The notes under the pieces are model-generated. The model was not told the origin of the DNA. It was given only the letters and a program-made list of their open reading frames with translations, and did not search any database. Shown here one piece after another: positions 48,844 through 58,187 of a DNA stretch of 64,000 bases. A program made the position numbers and the translations under genes. Each line of letters begins with the position of its first letter. Positions within the stretch are counted from its first letter, which is position 1. The stretch comes from JADKHR01 sp041917295 (GTDB lineage Bacteria; Elusimicrobiota; Elusimicrobia; FEN-1173), in the NCBI GenBank assembly GCA_041917295.1, contig JAYRXX010000019.1, positions 1 to 64,000 of the forward strand, given 5' to 3'.

Positions 48844-49833
48844 ATGAAAAAGATTTCAAAGAAAATCGGGCTCTGCGGATGTGGTTACTGGGGGAAAAAT
48901 GTGGCCCGCGTCCTCAACGAAATGGGATCGCTTGCCGTCATTTGTGATCTCGATCAGACTCTAATTTCATCGCATGTCGATAAATACCCCGGTGTGAAAT
49001 TGACAACAGAATTTGAAAACCTTCTCCGGGATCCGTCGGTTGATGCATTGGTTATTGCGACGCCGCCGAAAACCCATCATGCCCTAGTGAAACAAGCTTT
49101 GATGAATCACAAGGATGTTTTCGTAGAGAAGCCCTTGGCCCTCCAAGTCTCTCATGGTGAAGAACTTGTGGCTTTGGCGAAAAAAATGGAACGCGTTCTT
49201 ATGGTCGGCCATATTCTTAATTATCACCCGGCCATAGTTAAATTGAAAGAATTGATTCGAGAGAATGTCCTTGGAAAAATTCACTATATGTATTCAAATC
49301 GTCTTAACATTGGCAGAATCAAACATGAAGAGAATATTTTGTGGAGTTTTGCTCCTCACGATATATCCCTTTTTCTATCGATTGTTGGCGAGAGGCCGAC
49401 ACGTGTTGTTTCCCTGGGTGGCATCTATTTGCCCCACGCGGTGGAAGATATTACTTTAACCTTTTTTGAATTTCCAGGGGGAACCAGAGGACATATTTTT
49501 GTTTCGTGGTTGAATCCATACAAAGAGCACAAGTTTGTTGTCATTGGAGAAAAGAAGATGGCGGTTTTTGATGATGCCAGCAGTGACCACAAACTGGTTC
49601 TTTACCAGCATAAAATCAACTGGTCCATGGATCAAGTCCCGGCGATTGAAAAGGCAAATGGAGAGGTTGTTGAAATAAGCGGGCGGGAACCTTTGCAAAA
49701 AGAATTGGAACATTTTCTTGAGTGCCTTCAAACTCGGCGGGCTCCGCTGACGAATGGAGAAGAAGGTTTGAGAGTGCTGCAAATTTTGGAGCGGGCTGAG
49801 AACTCACTAAAAAAAGGGGGGGATCATGAGTGA
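48844..49833 (+). CDS. wbpB: UDP-GlcNAcA 3-dehydrogenase (WbpB/WlbA-like Gfo/Idh/MocA)
   Basis: A 329-residue oxidoreductase: IGLCGCGYWGKNVARVLNEMG, IATPPKTHHALVKQALMNHKDVFVEKPLALQV (EKP lysine), MVGHILNYHPAIVKLKELI and LWSFAPHDISLFL with the catalytic histidine. The GHxLxYHPA segment is typical of WlbA/WbpB, which oxidise C3 of UDP-GlcNAcA. The acetyltransferase, aminotransferase and 2-epimerase follow in order, giving a full Wbp set apart from wbpA at 28.5 kb. ATG chosen at 48844 after GGAGGCCAAGGTTA. Confidence 0.85.
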   Translation: MKKISKKIGLCGCGYWGKNVARVLNEMGSLAVICDLDQTLISSHVDKYPGVKLTTEFENLLRDPSVDALVIATPPKTHHALVKQALMNHKDVFVEKPLALQVSHGEELVALAKKMERVLMVGHILNYHPAIVKLKELIRENVLGKIHYMYSNRLNIGRIKHEENILWSFAPHDISLFLSIVGERPTRVVSLGGIYLPHAVEDITLTFFEFPGGTRGHIFVSWLNPYKEHKFVVIGEKKMAVFDDASSDHKLVLYQHKINWSMDQVPAIEKANGEVVEISGREPLQKELEHFLECLQTRRAPLTNGEEGLRVLQILERAENSLKKGGDHE

Positions 49834-50416
49834 TTATTATGTTCATCCTTCCTCCGTCATCGACCCCGGTGTGTCGGTGGGGAAAGGAACAAAAATCTGG
49901 CATTTTTCCCACGTGATGAAAGACACGAAAATTGGGAAAAATTGTGTTTTGGGCCAAAATGTGATGGTGGGTCCAGACGTAAAAATTGGGCGGAGTTGTA
50001 AAATTCAAAACAATGTGTCGCTTTACAAAGGCGTTGTTCTTGAAGACGACGTGTTTTGTGGACCGTCGGCTGTTTTTACCAACGTGCTCAATCCCAGAGC
50101 TTTTGTTGAAAGGAAAAATGAATTCAAAGCAACCCGGGTAAAAAAGGGGGCGACCATCGGGGCCAACGCAACCGTGATTTGCGGGACCACCATTGGACAG
50201 TATGCCCTGGTTGGGGCCGGTGCCGTTGTGACGCGAAATGTGGCGGACTACGCTTTGGTGGTTGGCATTCCGGCCAGGCAGATGGGATGGGTGTGCCAAT
50301 GCGGAACAACGCTTCGAATTAGTGGCGTTCTCATCCACTGTAGCGGGTGTGGAAAAAAATACGAACAAATCAAAGGCAAACTCACGATGATCAATAAAAA
50401 GTGGGATAAAAAATGA
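49826..50416 (+). CDS. wbpD: UDP-2-acetamido-3-amino-glucuronate N-acetyltransferase (WbpD/WlbB-like)
   Basis: A 196-residue left-handed beta-helix acetyltransferase. Hexapeptide repeats start with VHPSSVIDPGVSVGKGTKIWHFSHVMKDTKIGKN and continue through CGPSAVFTNVLNPRA and KKGATIGANATVICGTTIGQYALVGAGAVVTRNV. The C-terminus is a small rubredoxin-like zinc site: CQCGTTL and CSGCGKKY, common in this family. It adds an acetyl group from acetyl-CoA to the 3-amino sugar made by the aminotransferase encoded next. Confidence 0.88.
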   Translation: MSDYYVHPSSVIDPGVSVGKGTKIWHFSHVMKDTKIGKNCVLGQNVMVGPDVKIGRSCKIQNNVSLYKGVVLEDDVFCGPSAVFTNVLNPRAFVERKNEFKATRVKKGATIGANATVICGTTIGQYALVGAGAVVTRNVADYALVVGIPARQMGWVCQCGTTLRISGVLIHCSGCGKKYEQIKGKLTMINKKWDKK

Positions 50417-51579
50417 ATGTCCCAATGCTTGACTTAATTAGAGAATATGAATACATGAAACCCGAAATTGATTCAGGAATTCGGACCTGTTTGTCCCATC
50501 AGAAATGGATTCTGGGCCCCGAGGTGGGGGAATTGGAATCGAGGATTGCGACCTATTTAAAGTCCAAACATTGCATCGGAGTTTCCTCTGGAACCGAAGC
50601 GCTTGTCCTTTCGCTCAGGGCCCTTTCCATGAATTTGAAAGGGAAAGAGTTTTTTGATCGGGAAGACATGATTCTCACGACCGCTTTTACGTTCGTGGCT
50701 ACCGGGGACGCCATACTGCGGAGCGGCGCAACTCCCGTTTTTGTGGATATTGATCCGAACACGTTCAACATCGATTCGACGCAAATCCGGTCTTTCGTGG
50801 AATCACTTCCATCAAAAAAACGCATCCGGGTGGTCGGAATCATTCCGGTTCATCTGTATGGCCTGACGTGCGATATGGATGAAATAAATAAAGTCGCCAA
50901 GGACCACCATCTGTTTGTCTTGGAAGATGTGGCACAGGCGTTCGGGGGACAATGGAAAGGCGCTAAACTTGGCACGATTGGCGATGCCGGTTGTTTCAGC
51001 TTCTTTCCATCGAAAAACTTGGGGGGGTTTGGTGATGGAGGAATGGTGTCGACCGAGAGTGACGGAATTGCTGAATTCGTGCGAATCCTGTTGAAACACG
51101 GTGGCCGAGACAAGTATGACTCAGGATGCCTCGGATTCAACGCCCGGCTGGACACTCTCCAGGCCGCGGTCATTCTTGCCAAGCTCAAATATTTGGATGA
51201 GTTTAATGAAAAAAGAAAACGTATCGGAACTCGCTACACGGGGCAATTAGGAGGGTTAAAAGGAATCGCTTGTCCCGGCGATCAGAGAGGAGGCCATGTT
51301 TATCATCAATACACCTTGAGAGTTAAAAATGGCCGACGTAACGAATTCCGTGCGTGCCTGCATGAAAATGGAATTGCAACCATGGTCTATTACCCCATTC
51401 CTCTTCATCAAATGAAACTTTTTAAAAATCGGTGTGTCGTATACCAAACTTTGATGGAATCAGAAAGGGCGGCCCAGGAGGTTGTTAGTCTTCCCATTGA
51501 ACCGTTGTTAACGGAACCGGAAACACAGTTCGTTATCGATACAATAAAAAGGTTTGACAAAAAGGGGCAGGCGGGTTAA
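50413..51579 (+). CDS. wbpE: UDP-3-keto-GlcNAcA aminotransferase (WbpE/WlbC-like, DegT family)
   Basis: A 388-residue PLP aminotransferase: MLDLIREYEYMKPEIDSGIR, KHCIGVSSGTEALVLSLRAL, TAFTFVATGDAILRSGATPVFVDIDPNTFNID, EDVAQAFGGQWKGAKLGTIGDAGCFSFFPSKNLGGFGDGG with the PLP lysine Lys201. It uses glutamate to place an amino group at C3. Wording and neighbours fit WbpE rather than the more distant DegT enzyme at 31.5 kb. ATG overlaps the acetyltransferase stop. Confidence 0.87.
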   Translation: MNVPMLDLIREYEYMKPEIDSGIRTCLSHQKWILGPEVGELESRIATYLKSKHCIGVSSGTEALVLSLRALSMNLKGKEFFDREDMILTTAFTFVATGDAILRSGATPVFVDIDPNTFNIDSTQIRSFVESLPSKKRIRVVGIIPVHLYGLTCDMDEINKVAKDHHLFVLEDVAQAFGGQWKGAKLGTIGDAGCFSFFPSKNLGGFGDGGMVSTESDGIAEFVRILLKHGGRDKYDSGCLGFNARLDTLQAAVILAKLKYLDEFNEKRKRIGTRYTGQLGGLKGIACPGDQRGGHVYHQYTLRVKNGRRNEFRACLHENGIATMVYYPIPLHQMKLFKNRCVVYQTLMESERAAQEVVSLPIEPLLTEPETQFVIDTIKRFDKKGQAG

Positions 51580-51580
51580 C

Positions 51581-52717
51581 TTGAAAACCGTTATCGTGGT
51601 GGGAGCACGACCTAATTTCATTAAAGTATCTCCCTTGTTGGCTGCGATCGACAATTACAACAAGGGCGCCTTGCCTGGAAAAAAGATTTACGTCACATTG
51701 GTCCACACAGGACAACACTACGATGACACGATGTCCAAGGTGTTCTTCAAAGATCTTCAACTTCCCAGGCCCGGAATTCATTTGGGAGTGGGTTCGGGGA
51801 GCCAAGGCGAGCAGACGGGGCGGATCATTTCGAAATTTGAGAAAGCGCTGGCGTTCGTAAAGCCGGACATCGTGGTGGTTATGGGCGATGTCAATTCGAC
51901 GCTGGCCGCGGCTTTGTGCGCGGCAAAGTTGCGGATTCCCATTGCCCACATCGAGGCGGGTTTGCGGAGCTATGATCGAAGTATGCCTGAAGAAATCAAC
52001 CGGGTTTTGACTGACGCTGTATCCGATTTCCTTTTTACACCTTCCGCCGATGCCGATGAGAATCTCCTCAAGGAAGGGATCCCCGCGGCGAAGATATTCC
52101 TGGTGGGGGATATTGTTGTGGACAGTCTTTTGCGCAACAAACAAAAAGCGGAGTCATCCTCAATCCTTTCACGGCATCACTTAAAATCGGGCGACTACGC
52201 GCTCTTGACCCTTCACCGAGCGGCGAACGTCGATCGCCGGCATGTCCTGGACGGTGTCTTAAAAGCGGTCAAGATTATTTCAAAAAGGATTCCCATCGTT
52301 TTTCCCGTACACCCCCGGACAAAAAAACAACTGAAACAATTTCGTTTGCAAGGATATCTCAAGAAGGGCAGGATTATCATTACCGACCCCGTGGGTTATC
52401 TCGATTGCCTGAAGTTGGAAATGAACGCGCGCTTTGTTATGACGGATTCGGGTGGAATGCAACAAGAAACGAGCTGTCTGAATATCCCTTGTCTAACTCT
52501 CCGGGAAAACACCGAGAGACCTTTGTTGCTGGTCCGTGGCACCAATCAATTGGTTGGAACCAATCCCCAAAATATTGTCCGGGCGGCATTGCAAGTTTTA
52601 TCAACGAAGCGAAGAAAAAGTCGGCTCCTTCCTTGTTGGGATGGTCGAACGTCGGATCGCATTGTGAAAATATTGGTTTCGTCTTTCAACAACAACTGGG
52701 TTCGGGGAAATAAATGA
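51581..52717 (+). CDS. wbpI: UDP-sugar 2-epimerase (WbpI/WecB family)
   Basis: A 378-residue non-hydrolysing UDP-HexNAc 2-epimerase: IVVGARPNFIKVSPLLAAI, LVHTGQHYDDTMSKVFFKDL, VVMGDVNSTLAAALCAAKLRIPIAHIEAGLRSYDRSMPEEINR, LTLHRAANVD and FVMTDSGGMQQETSCLNIPCLTLRENTERP. It inverts C2 of UDP-GlcNAc-type sugars; in this context UDP-GlcNAc3NAcA to the mannuronate form is most likely, as WbpI does. Start uncertain: TTG at 51581 right after the wbpE stop, or a TTG nine codons earlier. Confidence 0.8.
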   Translation: MKTVIVVGARPNFIKVSPLLAAIDNYNKGALPGKKIYVTLVHTGQHYDDTMSKVFFKDLQLPRPGIHLGVGSGSQGEQTGRIISKFEKALAFVKPDIVVVMGDVNSTLAAALCAAKLRIPIAHIEAGLRSYDRSMPEEINRVLTDAVSDFLFTPSADADENLLKEGIPAAKIFLVGDIVVDSLLRNKQKAESSSILSRHHLKSGDYALLTLHRAANVDRRHVLDGVLKAVKIISKRIPIVFPVHPRTKKQLKQFRLQGYLKKGRIIITDPVGYLDCLKLEMNARFVMTDSGGMQQETSCLNIPCLTLRENTERPLLLVRGTNQLVGTNPQNIVRAALQVLSTKRRKSRLLPCWDGRTSDRIVKILVSSFNNNWVRGNK

Positions 52718-54666
52718 AAAAATTCCGACCTTTCGTGTTTTTCGTCATGCTGATTGCCCTAGGTTTTTCCATTTGGTTCATTAACCCCATCCGGGAAATG
52801 CCTCTTGAGGATGACTGGTTTTATTCACTTATGGTAAAAAATCTGCTTGAAACTGGCCGATATTTGATGCATCCGTATGCGGCGGCCAACTCCCCCTTTC
52901 ATGTCCTGTGGGGTGGATTTTTCTCCCTGGTGGGAGGTTATTCTTTTTCGACGTTGAGAATGTCTGTCTTGGTTTTGTCCTTGATTGGAATGATCGTATT
53001 TTACTTATTGGCTAAAGAAAATGATATCGATAAAGAGACATCGATCTTGTTGACGTTGGCCTATATTTCAAGCCCTTTGGTCCTTAGGTTTAGTTTTAAT
53101 TTTATGACGGATGTTCCCATGTTGGTTTGTTTAATGGCCGCCCTGGTGTTATACATTCGCGCCGTTCGTGTTGGAAGTTTTCCCCTTATATTTGTTGGAT
53201 CTCTGGTCGCGTCTGCGGCCATTTTAACCCGCCAGACGGGAGCCGCGGTGGTTCCCGGCCTTTTCATGGTATGGCTTGTGGACCCAAAACGAAAGGAGCG
53301 AATCTTATTTTATTTGGTGGGGCTCTTCTTCCCATCGATCGCCGCCGGATGGCAGTATGTCATGATAAATGGGTATCCAAATTTCGCAGCCCATCGTGCG
53401 TTGCATCTTCAACATATATACCAGTCAAACCTGGGCATCGTGTTAACCGGTGTCTTTTATCGGTTGGTCGCCATCCTCCATTACCTGGCTTTGTTTTCAT
53501 TGCCCTTGGTCCTAACGGCGTGGTTGGAAACGTTGTTTTCAAAAAATTGGTCGCTGTTCCATAAAATTACGATCCCCATTGGTCCCCTCACGATATTAAC
53601 TTCATTGGCCGTAACGACGTTTATCCCTGGTTCAACGGATTTAGCCAAAACATTGATGTTGGGTGGAATGGGAGCGTCCCTGGTTTCAATAATTTGTCTT
53701 GTTGTTTCCCGAACCCTTCGAAGGGAGGAACTGAAATACCCCCCCCCTTTAAAAAAGACCGACTCGCTTTTTCTCACATTGGCTTGGGTTCTATTTCTGA
53801 TGGCCACTGCGGGGATCGTCGTCCTTTTGGGATCCCCCATGCCGTTTGGGGGGTTCAATTTTGACCTTCTTAGGGGCCAAATGCCAATCAGGGGATTCGT
53901 AACATTTATCACGTCGGTCGGGGGTATTCTTTTGGCGAGAATGTTTGTAATTAGGTATTTCGATAGGGAGATATGGATTGACATCCCTCACGAACAGAAG
54001 ACAATGGATTTCACCGCGCTTTTTAGTTTATTGTTTCTACTTCCTTTTTGGTTTTTCGGGGATGAATACATTCTTCCCTTGCTACCTATATGTCTGATCG
54101 TCGCAGGTCGTCATCTCAAAAAAGGGTTGGAAAAGACGTCGATGCGATTTGTATTCATCGGGGTTTGTCTGACCAGTCTGAGTTTCTCGGCCGTTGAAAC
54201 ACGGGGAGTGATGGAATCCGATGAGGCGATGTGGAAGGGTGGAGAATTTCTTAGGGGTCAGGGAGTTGAACCCGAAGACGTGTACCACGTTGATGACGAT
54301 TCCACTTACCGTTACTGGCGTCTTTACAACAGTCATTTTTTCGAACAGCTTTTGGACGAAAGCGGTTACAATGATAATCCTTCTCCGACCGTGGCGAATT
54401 GGGCTTACAATGACCATTACGCAGTGAAGGAAAAGAAATGGGCCATAAATGCTAAATATTGGGTGACCAAATCTTCGGACCCGAGCACCTGGTCGACCAG
54501 CATTATTGGACCGCCCATTAACGAAAAATGGGTTGTAATGAACAAAATTGCTTACGAAAGTTATTTTCTCCGTAGGAAATTTGTGTATGTTATGAAAAAG
54601 GAAGAAGGAAAGGGGTTCGACATCATGGCGGGAGATGGAGCTCAGTTAAAAGGAAAGTTCAAATGA
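52714..54666 (+). CDS. Membrane glycosyltransferase, GT39/ArnT-like
   Basis: A 650-residue membrane protein with about 11-13 hydrophobic helices. After the first helix, MPLEDDWFYSLMVKNLLETGRY carries the acidic pair Asp33-Asp34 typical of the first periplasmic loop of GT-C enzymes using polyprenyl-phosphate sugars. FNFMTDVPMLVCLMAALVLYIRA is another family feature. The last ~100 residues are soluble (HVDDDSTYRYWRLYNSHFFE) and probably periplasmic. It likely adds a sugar to the polymer or lipid at the outer face. The sequence is AT-rich, as in the preceding block. Confidence 0.75.
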   Translation: MKKFRPFVFFVMLIALGFSIWFINPIREMPLEDDWFYSLMVKNLLETGRYLMHPYAAANSPFHVLWGGFFSLVGGYSFSTLRMSVLVLSLIGMIVFYLLAKENDIDKETSILLTLAYISSPLVLRFSFNFMTDVPMLVCLMAALVLYIRAVRVGSFPLIFVGSLVASAAILTRQTGAAVVPGLFMVWLVDPKRKERILFYLVGLFFPSIAAGWQYVMINGYPNFAAHRALHLQHIYQSNLGIVLTGVFYRLVAILHYLALFSLPLVLTAWLETLFSKNWSLFHKITIPIGPLTILTSLAVTTFIPGSTDLAKTLMLGGMGASLVSIICLVVSRTLRREELKYPPPLKKTDSLFLTLAWVLFLMATAGIVVLLGSPMPFGGFNFDLLRGQMPIRGFVTFITSVGGILLARMFVIRYFDREIWIDIPHEQKTMDFTALFSLLFLLPFWFFGDEYILPLLPICLIVAGRHLKKGLEKTSMRFVFIGVCLTSLSFSAVETRGVMESDEAMWKGGEFLRGQGVEPEDVYHVDDDSTYRYWRLYNSHFFEQLLDESGYNDNPSPTVANWAYNDHYAVKEKKWAINAKYWVTKSSDPSTWSTSIIGPPINEKWVVMNKIAYESYFLRRKFVYVMKKEEGKGFDIMAGDGAQLKGKFK

Positions 54667-55439
54667 TTGCAGCGCTTTTGCTTGGGAGGGAGGGGAGTCA
54701 AGGGTTCCCCGGTAAAAATGTGTTCCCCATTATGGGCCGCCCTTTGATGAGTTATCCCTTGTTGGCGGCTCGGCACGCGCCATCGGTGGATGTGGTTTAC
54801 GTCTCGACCGATTCGAATAAGATCAAAGAGATTGCGCGATACCACGGGGCCAAAACGATCGATCGCCCGCCTGAACTGGCCGCTCCCAACGCGTTGGGAG
54901 AAGACGCGTTTCGACATGGGTATGAGGTCGTTCGGAATGAATGCACACAAAGCGGAGAGACACTGGAACTAATGGTATTGCTGTTTTGCAACGCGGCAAC
55001 GGTAACGTCTTCGTCCATTGAGGACGGGGTGAATTCTTTAAGGGCTTGTCCCGGAGCGGATTCGGCGGTCACGGTATCCCGTTACAACATGTGGAGCCCC
55101 CTCCGTGCGCGGCGGGTTGGCAAGGACGGTTATCTGCATCCTTTCGTTCCTTTGGAGGTGTTTGGCAACCCGGCCACCCTGAATTGCGACCGGGATTCGC
55201 AAGGAGATGTGTGGTTCGCCGATATGGGATTGTCGGTGGTTCGGCCTTCTTGTTTCGATAAAATGAAGGACGGATTGCTCCCTCAACGGTGGATGGGAAA
55301 AAATATTCTCCCCCTTCCTCAGTGGGGGGGGCTGGACGTTGACTACGATTGGCAAATGCCTCAGGTGGAGTTTTGGTTGAGGAGACATGGTTTTACCGAA
55401 ACTTCCACGCCCTATGACCGCGTTGGAGAGACGTCATGA
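54663..55439 (+). CDS. NeuA-like cytidylyltransferase
   Basis: A 258-residue nucleotidyltransferase: LLLGREGSQGFPGKNVFPIMGRPLMSYPLLAA (the RxGSxGxPxKN loop at residues 9-19), VVYVSTDSNKIKEIARYHGA, LFCNAATVTSSSIEDGVNSL and AVTVSRYNMWSPLRA. This is acylneuraminate cytidylyltransferase-like and a second CMP-type activating enzyme besides the SpsF-like one at 29.8 kb. The expected LQPT motif reads LFCNAAT here, so specificity may differ. ATG overlaps the upstream stop. Confidence 0.8.
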   Translation: MIAALLLGREGSQGFPGKNVFPIMGRPLMSYPLLAARHAPSVDVVYVSTDSNKIKEIARYHGAKTIDRPPELAAPNALGEDAFRHGYEVVRNECTQSGETLELMVLLFCNAATVTSSSIEDGVNSLRACPGADSAVTVSRYNMWSPLRARRVGKDGYLHPFVPLEVFGNPATLNCDRDSQGDVWFADMGLSVVRPSCFDKMKDGLLPQRWMGKNILPLPQWGGLDVDYDWQMPQVEFWLRRHGFTETSTPYDRVGETS

Positions 55440-56380
55440 AAGGACAGCGCGCTTTGGTTACGGGGGGGGCCGGATTCATCGGGTCCCATCTGGCTCATCG
55501 GCTCTTGCGCAACGGCTATCGGGTAACCGTCGTGGATGATTTGTCATCGGGACACAAAGACAACGTGCCTTCCGGTGTGGATCTCATCGAGGCGGACCTA
55601 TCGAAAACGGAACAATTCGATCGATGGCAAAAAACGCCGTGTGATGTGGTGATGCACCTGGCGGGGCAATCATCGGGCGAATTGTCGTTTCGAAATCCCC
55701 GTCACGATCTCGAGAGTCATGTTTTTAGCACATTTAATGTCCTGGAATGGTGTCGAACGCGAGGAGTCCGTCGATTCCTATACGCGAGTTCCATGGCGGT
55801 TTACGGGGACCCCGTCAAATTTCCCGTTCGCGAAGACGGTGCCTTGTCTCCAAAAACGTTTTACGCGGCGGCGAAAATATCCGCTGAAGCTTATACGAAC
55901 CTCTTTCATTCTTTGGGGGTGAACACGACAATTTTCCGCCTGTTTAGCGTATACGGGCCAGGACAGGATCTTACCAACAAAGCCCAGGGCATGGCCAGTA
56001 TTTACTTGTCCTATGCACTGGAAGGTGTCCCCATTCTCGTAAAAGGGCGGTTGGATCGGTTTCGTGATTTAACCTACATTGACGATGTGGTTGACGCTTG
56101 GATTGGAGCGATCGAGCGGACGAACACGCATGGTAAAACATACAATCTCTCCAGTGGTCGTCGGACCACTGTCGCGTCTTTGGTGGACGCAATCCGTCAG
56201 GCGGTGGGGTGTTCTGAACACCCAGTGATTTGTCAAGAGGGAACTCTCGGGGACCAATTCGGGATGGAAGGCGATTCCACCGCCATCACTAAGGACATCG
56301 GGTGGCGTGTTCGCATTCCGTTGGAAGAAGGGTTGAAACAAATGGTGGCTTTTGAGCGAGCGCGAAAGGAGGTTCGATGA
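55436..56380 (+). CDS. NAD-dependent epimerase/dehydratase (extended SDR)
   Basis: A 314-residue SDR: ALVTGGAGFIGSHLAHRLLRNGYRVTVVDDLSSGH, VVMHLAGQSSGELSFRNP, FLYASSMAVYG and TFYAAAKISAEAY (YxxxK). RLFSVYGPGQDLTNKAQGMASIYLSYALEGVPILVKGRLDRFRDLTYIDDVVDAW is standard UDP-glucose 4-epimerase-like. Substrate not determinable. Linked by 4-base overlaps on both sides to the cytidylyltransferase and the radical SAM gene. Confidence 0.85.
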   Translation: MKGQRALVTGGAGFIGSHLAHRLLRNGYRVTVVDDLSSGHKDNVPSGVDLIEADLSKTEQFDRWQKTPCDVVMHLAGQSSGELSFRNPRHDLESHVFSTFNVLEWCRTRGVRRFLYASSMAVYGDPVKFPVREDGALSPKTFYAAAKISAEAYTNLFHSLGVNTTIFRLFSVYGPGQDLTNKAQGMASIYLSYALEGVPILVKGRLDRFRDLTYIDDVVDAWIGAIERTNTHGKTYNLSSGRRTTVASLVDAIRQAVGCSEHPVICQEGTLGDQFGMEGDSTAITKDIGWRVRIPLEEGLKQMVAFERARKEVR

Positions 56381-57372
56381 CGGAAGAACCGAGAAAAGAC
56401 CGATTGCATCACGATGTCGCGGGGAGCGATCTTTTTGATGTGCGCGATCAGCGCGTTCTCGAATATCGTCAGAAATGGGAGGAAAACCCAAAACGGCTCG
56501 ACCCAGGGGAATTCCCCATTCATCTCGATATCGAGGTGTCGAGCCGGTGCAACCTGAAATGCCCATTTTGCGCCACCACGTACGGGTCGGACAAATTCAG
56601 CAATGGCCTTATGTCCTGGGACACCGCGAAACGGATTTTGGATGAGGCGGGGACGGAGGGGGCTTATTCCTGCAAATTCAATATTCGTGGAGAACCGTTG
56701 TTAAACCGCGAAACGCCTCGGTTTGTGCGGTACGCTAAAGAAAAAGGCCTTGTCGACGTTTTCTTCAACACCAATGCCACGTTGTTAACCGAGAGTGTGG
56801 GACGTGAACTCATCGAGGCCGGTCTGGACCGATTAACTGTATCGTTTGAAGGATTTGATAAATCGATCTATGAAAAAAGTCGAGTGGGGGCCACATTTGA
56901 AAAGACGGTGGCAAACATCGTTGGATTCCGAAATCTTCGAGACCGCTTGGGGAGAAAGACCCCCAAGATTCGTCTCCAGGCTGTACTCATTCCGGAGCTC
57001 ACTGGCCGTTTGGATGAATTTGTTGCGTTTTGGAAAGACAAAGTCGATCAAGTGTCTTACAACGAATTATTGCCCAACGTGCCGAACAGTTTTGAGCCGG
57101 TGCGATCCGCCTGGATTTGTCCATTTCCGTACCAGCGATTGGCGGTTTTTTGGGATGGGTCCGTGACAACCTGTTACAATGATTTCTTCGGCTATTCCGT
57201 CATGGGAAGTGTTCACGAGACGACCTTAAAAAAGTGTTGGATCGTGGAACTCGAACGATTGCGTCAGCTTTTTCTCAAGGGGCGCGCGTATGAACAGAAA
57301 GCTTGTTGGGAATGTCCGTTGCGGATGACCGAAGTTAAAAAAATGGGGGGTGGCCCCATGGAGAATGTGTGA
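56377..57372 (+). CDS. Radical SAM protein with SPASM-like C-terminus
   Basis: A 331-residue radical SAM enzyme. The cluster cysteines are Cys58, Cys62 and Cys65 (CNLKCPFC) after HLDIEVSSR; GEPLLN follows as the usual second motif. C-terminal cysteines in SAWICPFPYQRLAVFWDGSVTTCYNDFFG and KACWECPLR suggest an auxiliary Fe-S cluster (SPASM type). Similar proteins occur in surface-sugar loci, where they do C-H chemistry such as epimerisation or dehydration on sugars. Target unknown. Confidence 0.8.
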   Translation: MTEEPRKDRLHHDVAGSDLFDVRDQRVLEYRQKWEENPKRLDPGEFPIHLDIEVSSRCNLKCPFCATTYGSDKFSNGLMSWDTAKRILDEAGTEGAYSCKFNIRGEPLLNRETPRFVRYAKEKGLVDVFFNTNATLLTESVGRELIEAGLDRLTVSFEGFDKSIYEKSRVGATFEKTVANIVGFRNLRDRLGRKTPKIRLQAVLIPELTGRLDEFVAFWKDKVDQVSYNELLPNVPNSFEPVRSAWICPFPYQRLAVFWDGSVTTCYNDFFGYSVMGSVHETTLKKCWIVELERLRQLFLKGRAYEQKACWECPLRMTEVKKMGGGPMENV

Positions 57373-58187
57373 AATTATCAGTGTCGAACATCGCCTGGCC
57401 TCCCAGTGAGGTGGATCGTTATTTGGACTTGTTGAGATCCGAAGGCTGTTCAGGTGTTGAAATTGCGGCGAGCCTGTTGTGGCCAGAGCCAACGGACTCT
57501 GTGCCGTCAGATCGTCATCAATTTCGGCAAAAAGTGGAGGATCGGGGTTTGCGCGTGACAGGTCTTCAAGCGCTTCTTTTCCTTCGCCCTGATCTTCAAT
57601 TGTTTGTTGGAGATGCGTCCCGGCGCCAAACGGTGGATTATCTCATCCGATTAATGGATGTGTGTGTAGACTTGGGGGGAGACGTTTTGGTTTTCGGATC
57701 TCCCCAGAATCGGAACAGCCAGGGGATGGAAATTACAACGCGCCAATCCATTGCAACGGACGTCATGGGCCGTTTGGCCGAGGCCTCCGCCGCTCGGGGT
57801 TTAACTTTTTGCATCGAGCCTTTAGGACCGTCTGAAACTGATTTCATCAATTCGACCCGCGAAGCGGTTCAATTTCTTGACACGTTGGGTTGGCCATCCG
57901 GATTGGGTTTGCACGTGGATATCAAAGCGGTGATGGAAGCGGGTGAAACAACGGATCCGGGTTTGATTGCGCGTTTCGCACGCGCCCGTCATGTGCATGT
58001 GAACGATCCGGGGTTACAAGCCCCCGGTAGCACGGGGGTCGATCACACGCCCGTGGCCCGTGCCCTCATTCAGAGTCGTTACGATCGATTTTTGTCGATC
58101 GAAATGCGGCGGGTATCTGGGGATGAAGAGCTGTCGGTGCGGCGTGCCATCCGGTTTGTCAAAGGAGCCTATACTTCCTCATGCTAA
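57369..58187 (+). CDS. Sugar isomerase/epimerase, TIM-barrel (AP endonuclease 2 superfamily)
   Basis: A 272-residue TIM-barrel protein starting at GTG. MKLSVSNIAWPPSEVDRYLDLLRSEGCSGVEIAASLLWP, LVFGSPQNR, GLTFCIEPLGPSETDFINS, GLHVDIKAVMEAG and ARHVHVNDPGLQAPG. Glu, Asp, His and Glu at these places make the usual metal site of xylose isomerase-like enzymes (hydroxypyruvate isomerase, inosose isomerase, IolE and relatives). It would isomerise a keto-sugar or keto-acid in the block with the HisC-like aminotransferase. Confidence 0.75.
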   Translation: MKLSVSNIAWPPSEVDRYLDLLRSEGCSGVEIAASLLWPEPTDSVPSDRHQFRQKVEDRGLRVTGLQALLFLRPDLQLFVGDASRRQTVDYLIRLMDVCVDLGGDVLVFGSPQNRNSQGMEITTRQSIATDVMGRLAEASAARGLTFCIEPLGPSETDFINSTREAVQFLDTLGWPSGLGLHVDIKAVMEAGETTDPGLIARFARARHVHVNDPGLQAPGSTGVDHTPVARALIQSRYDRFLSIEMRRVSGDEELSVRRAIRFVKGAYTSSC

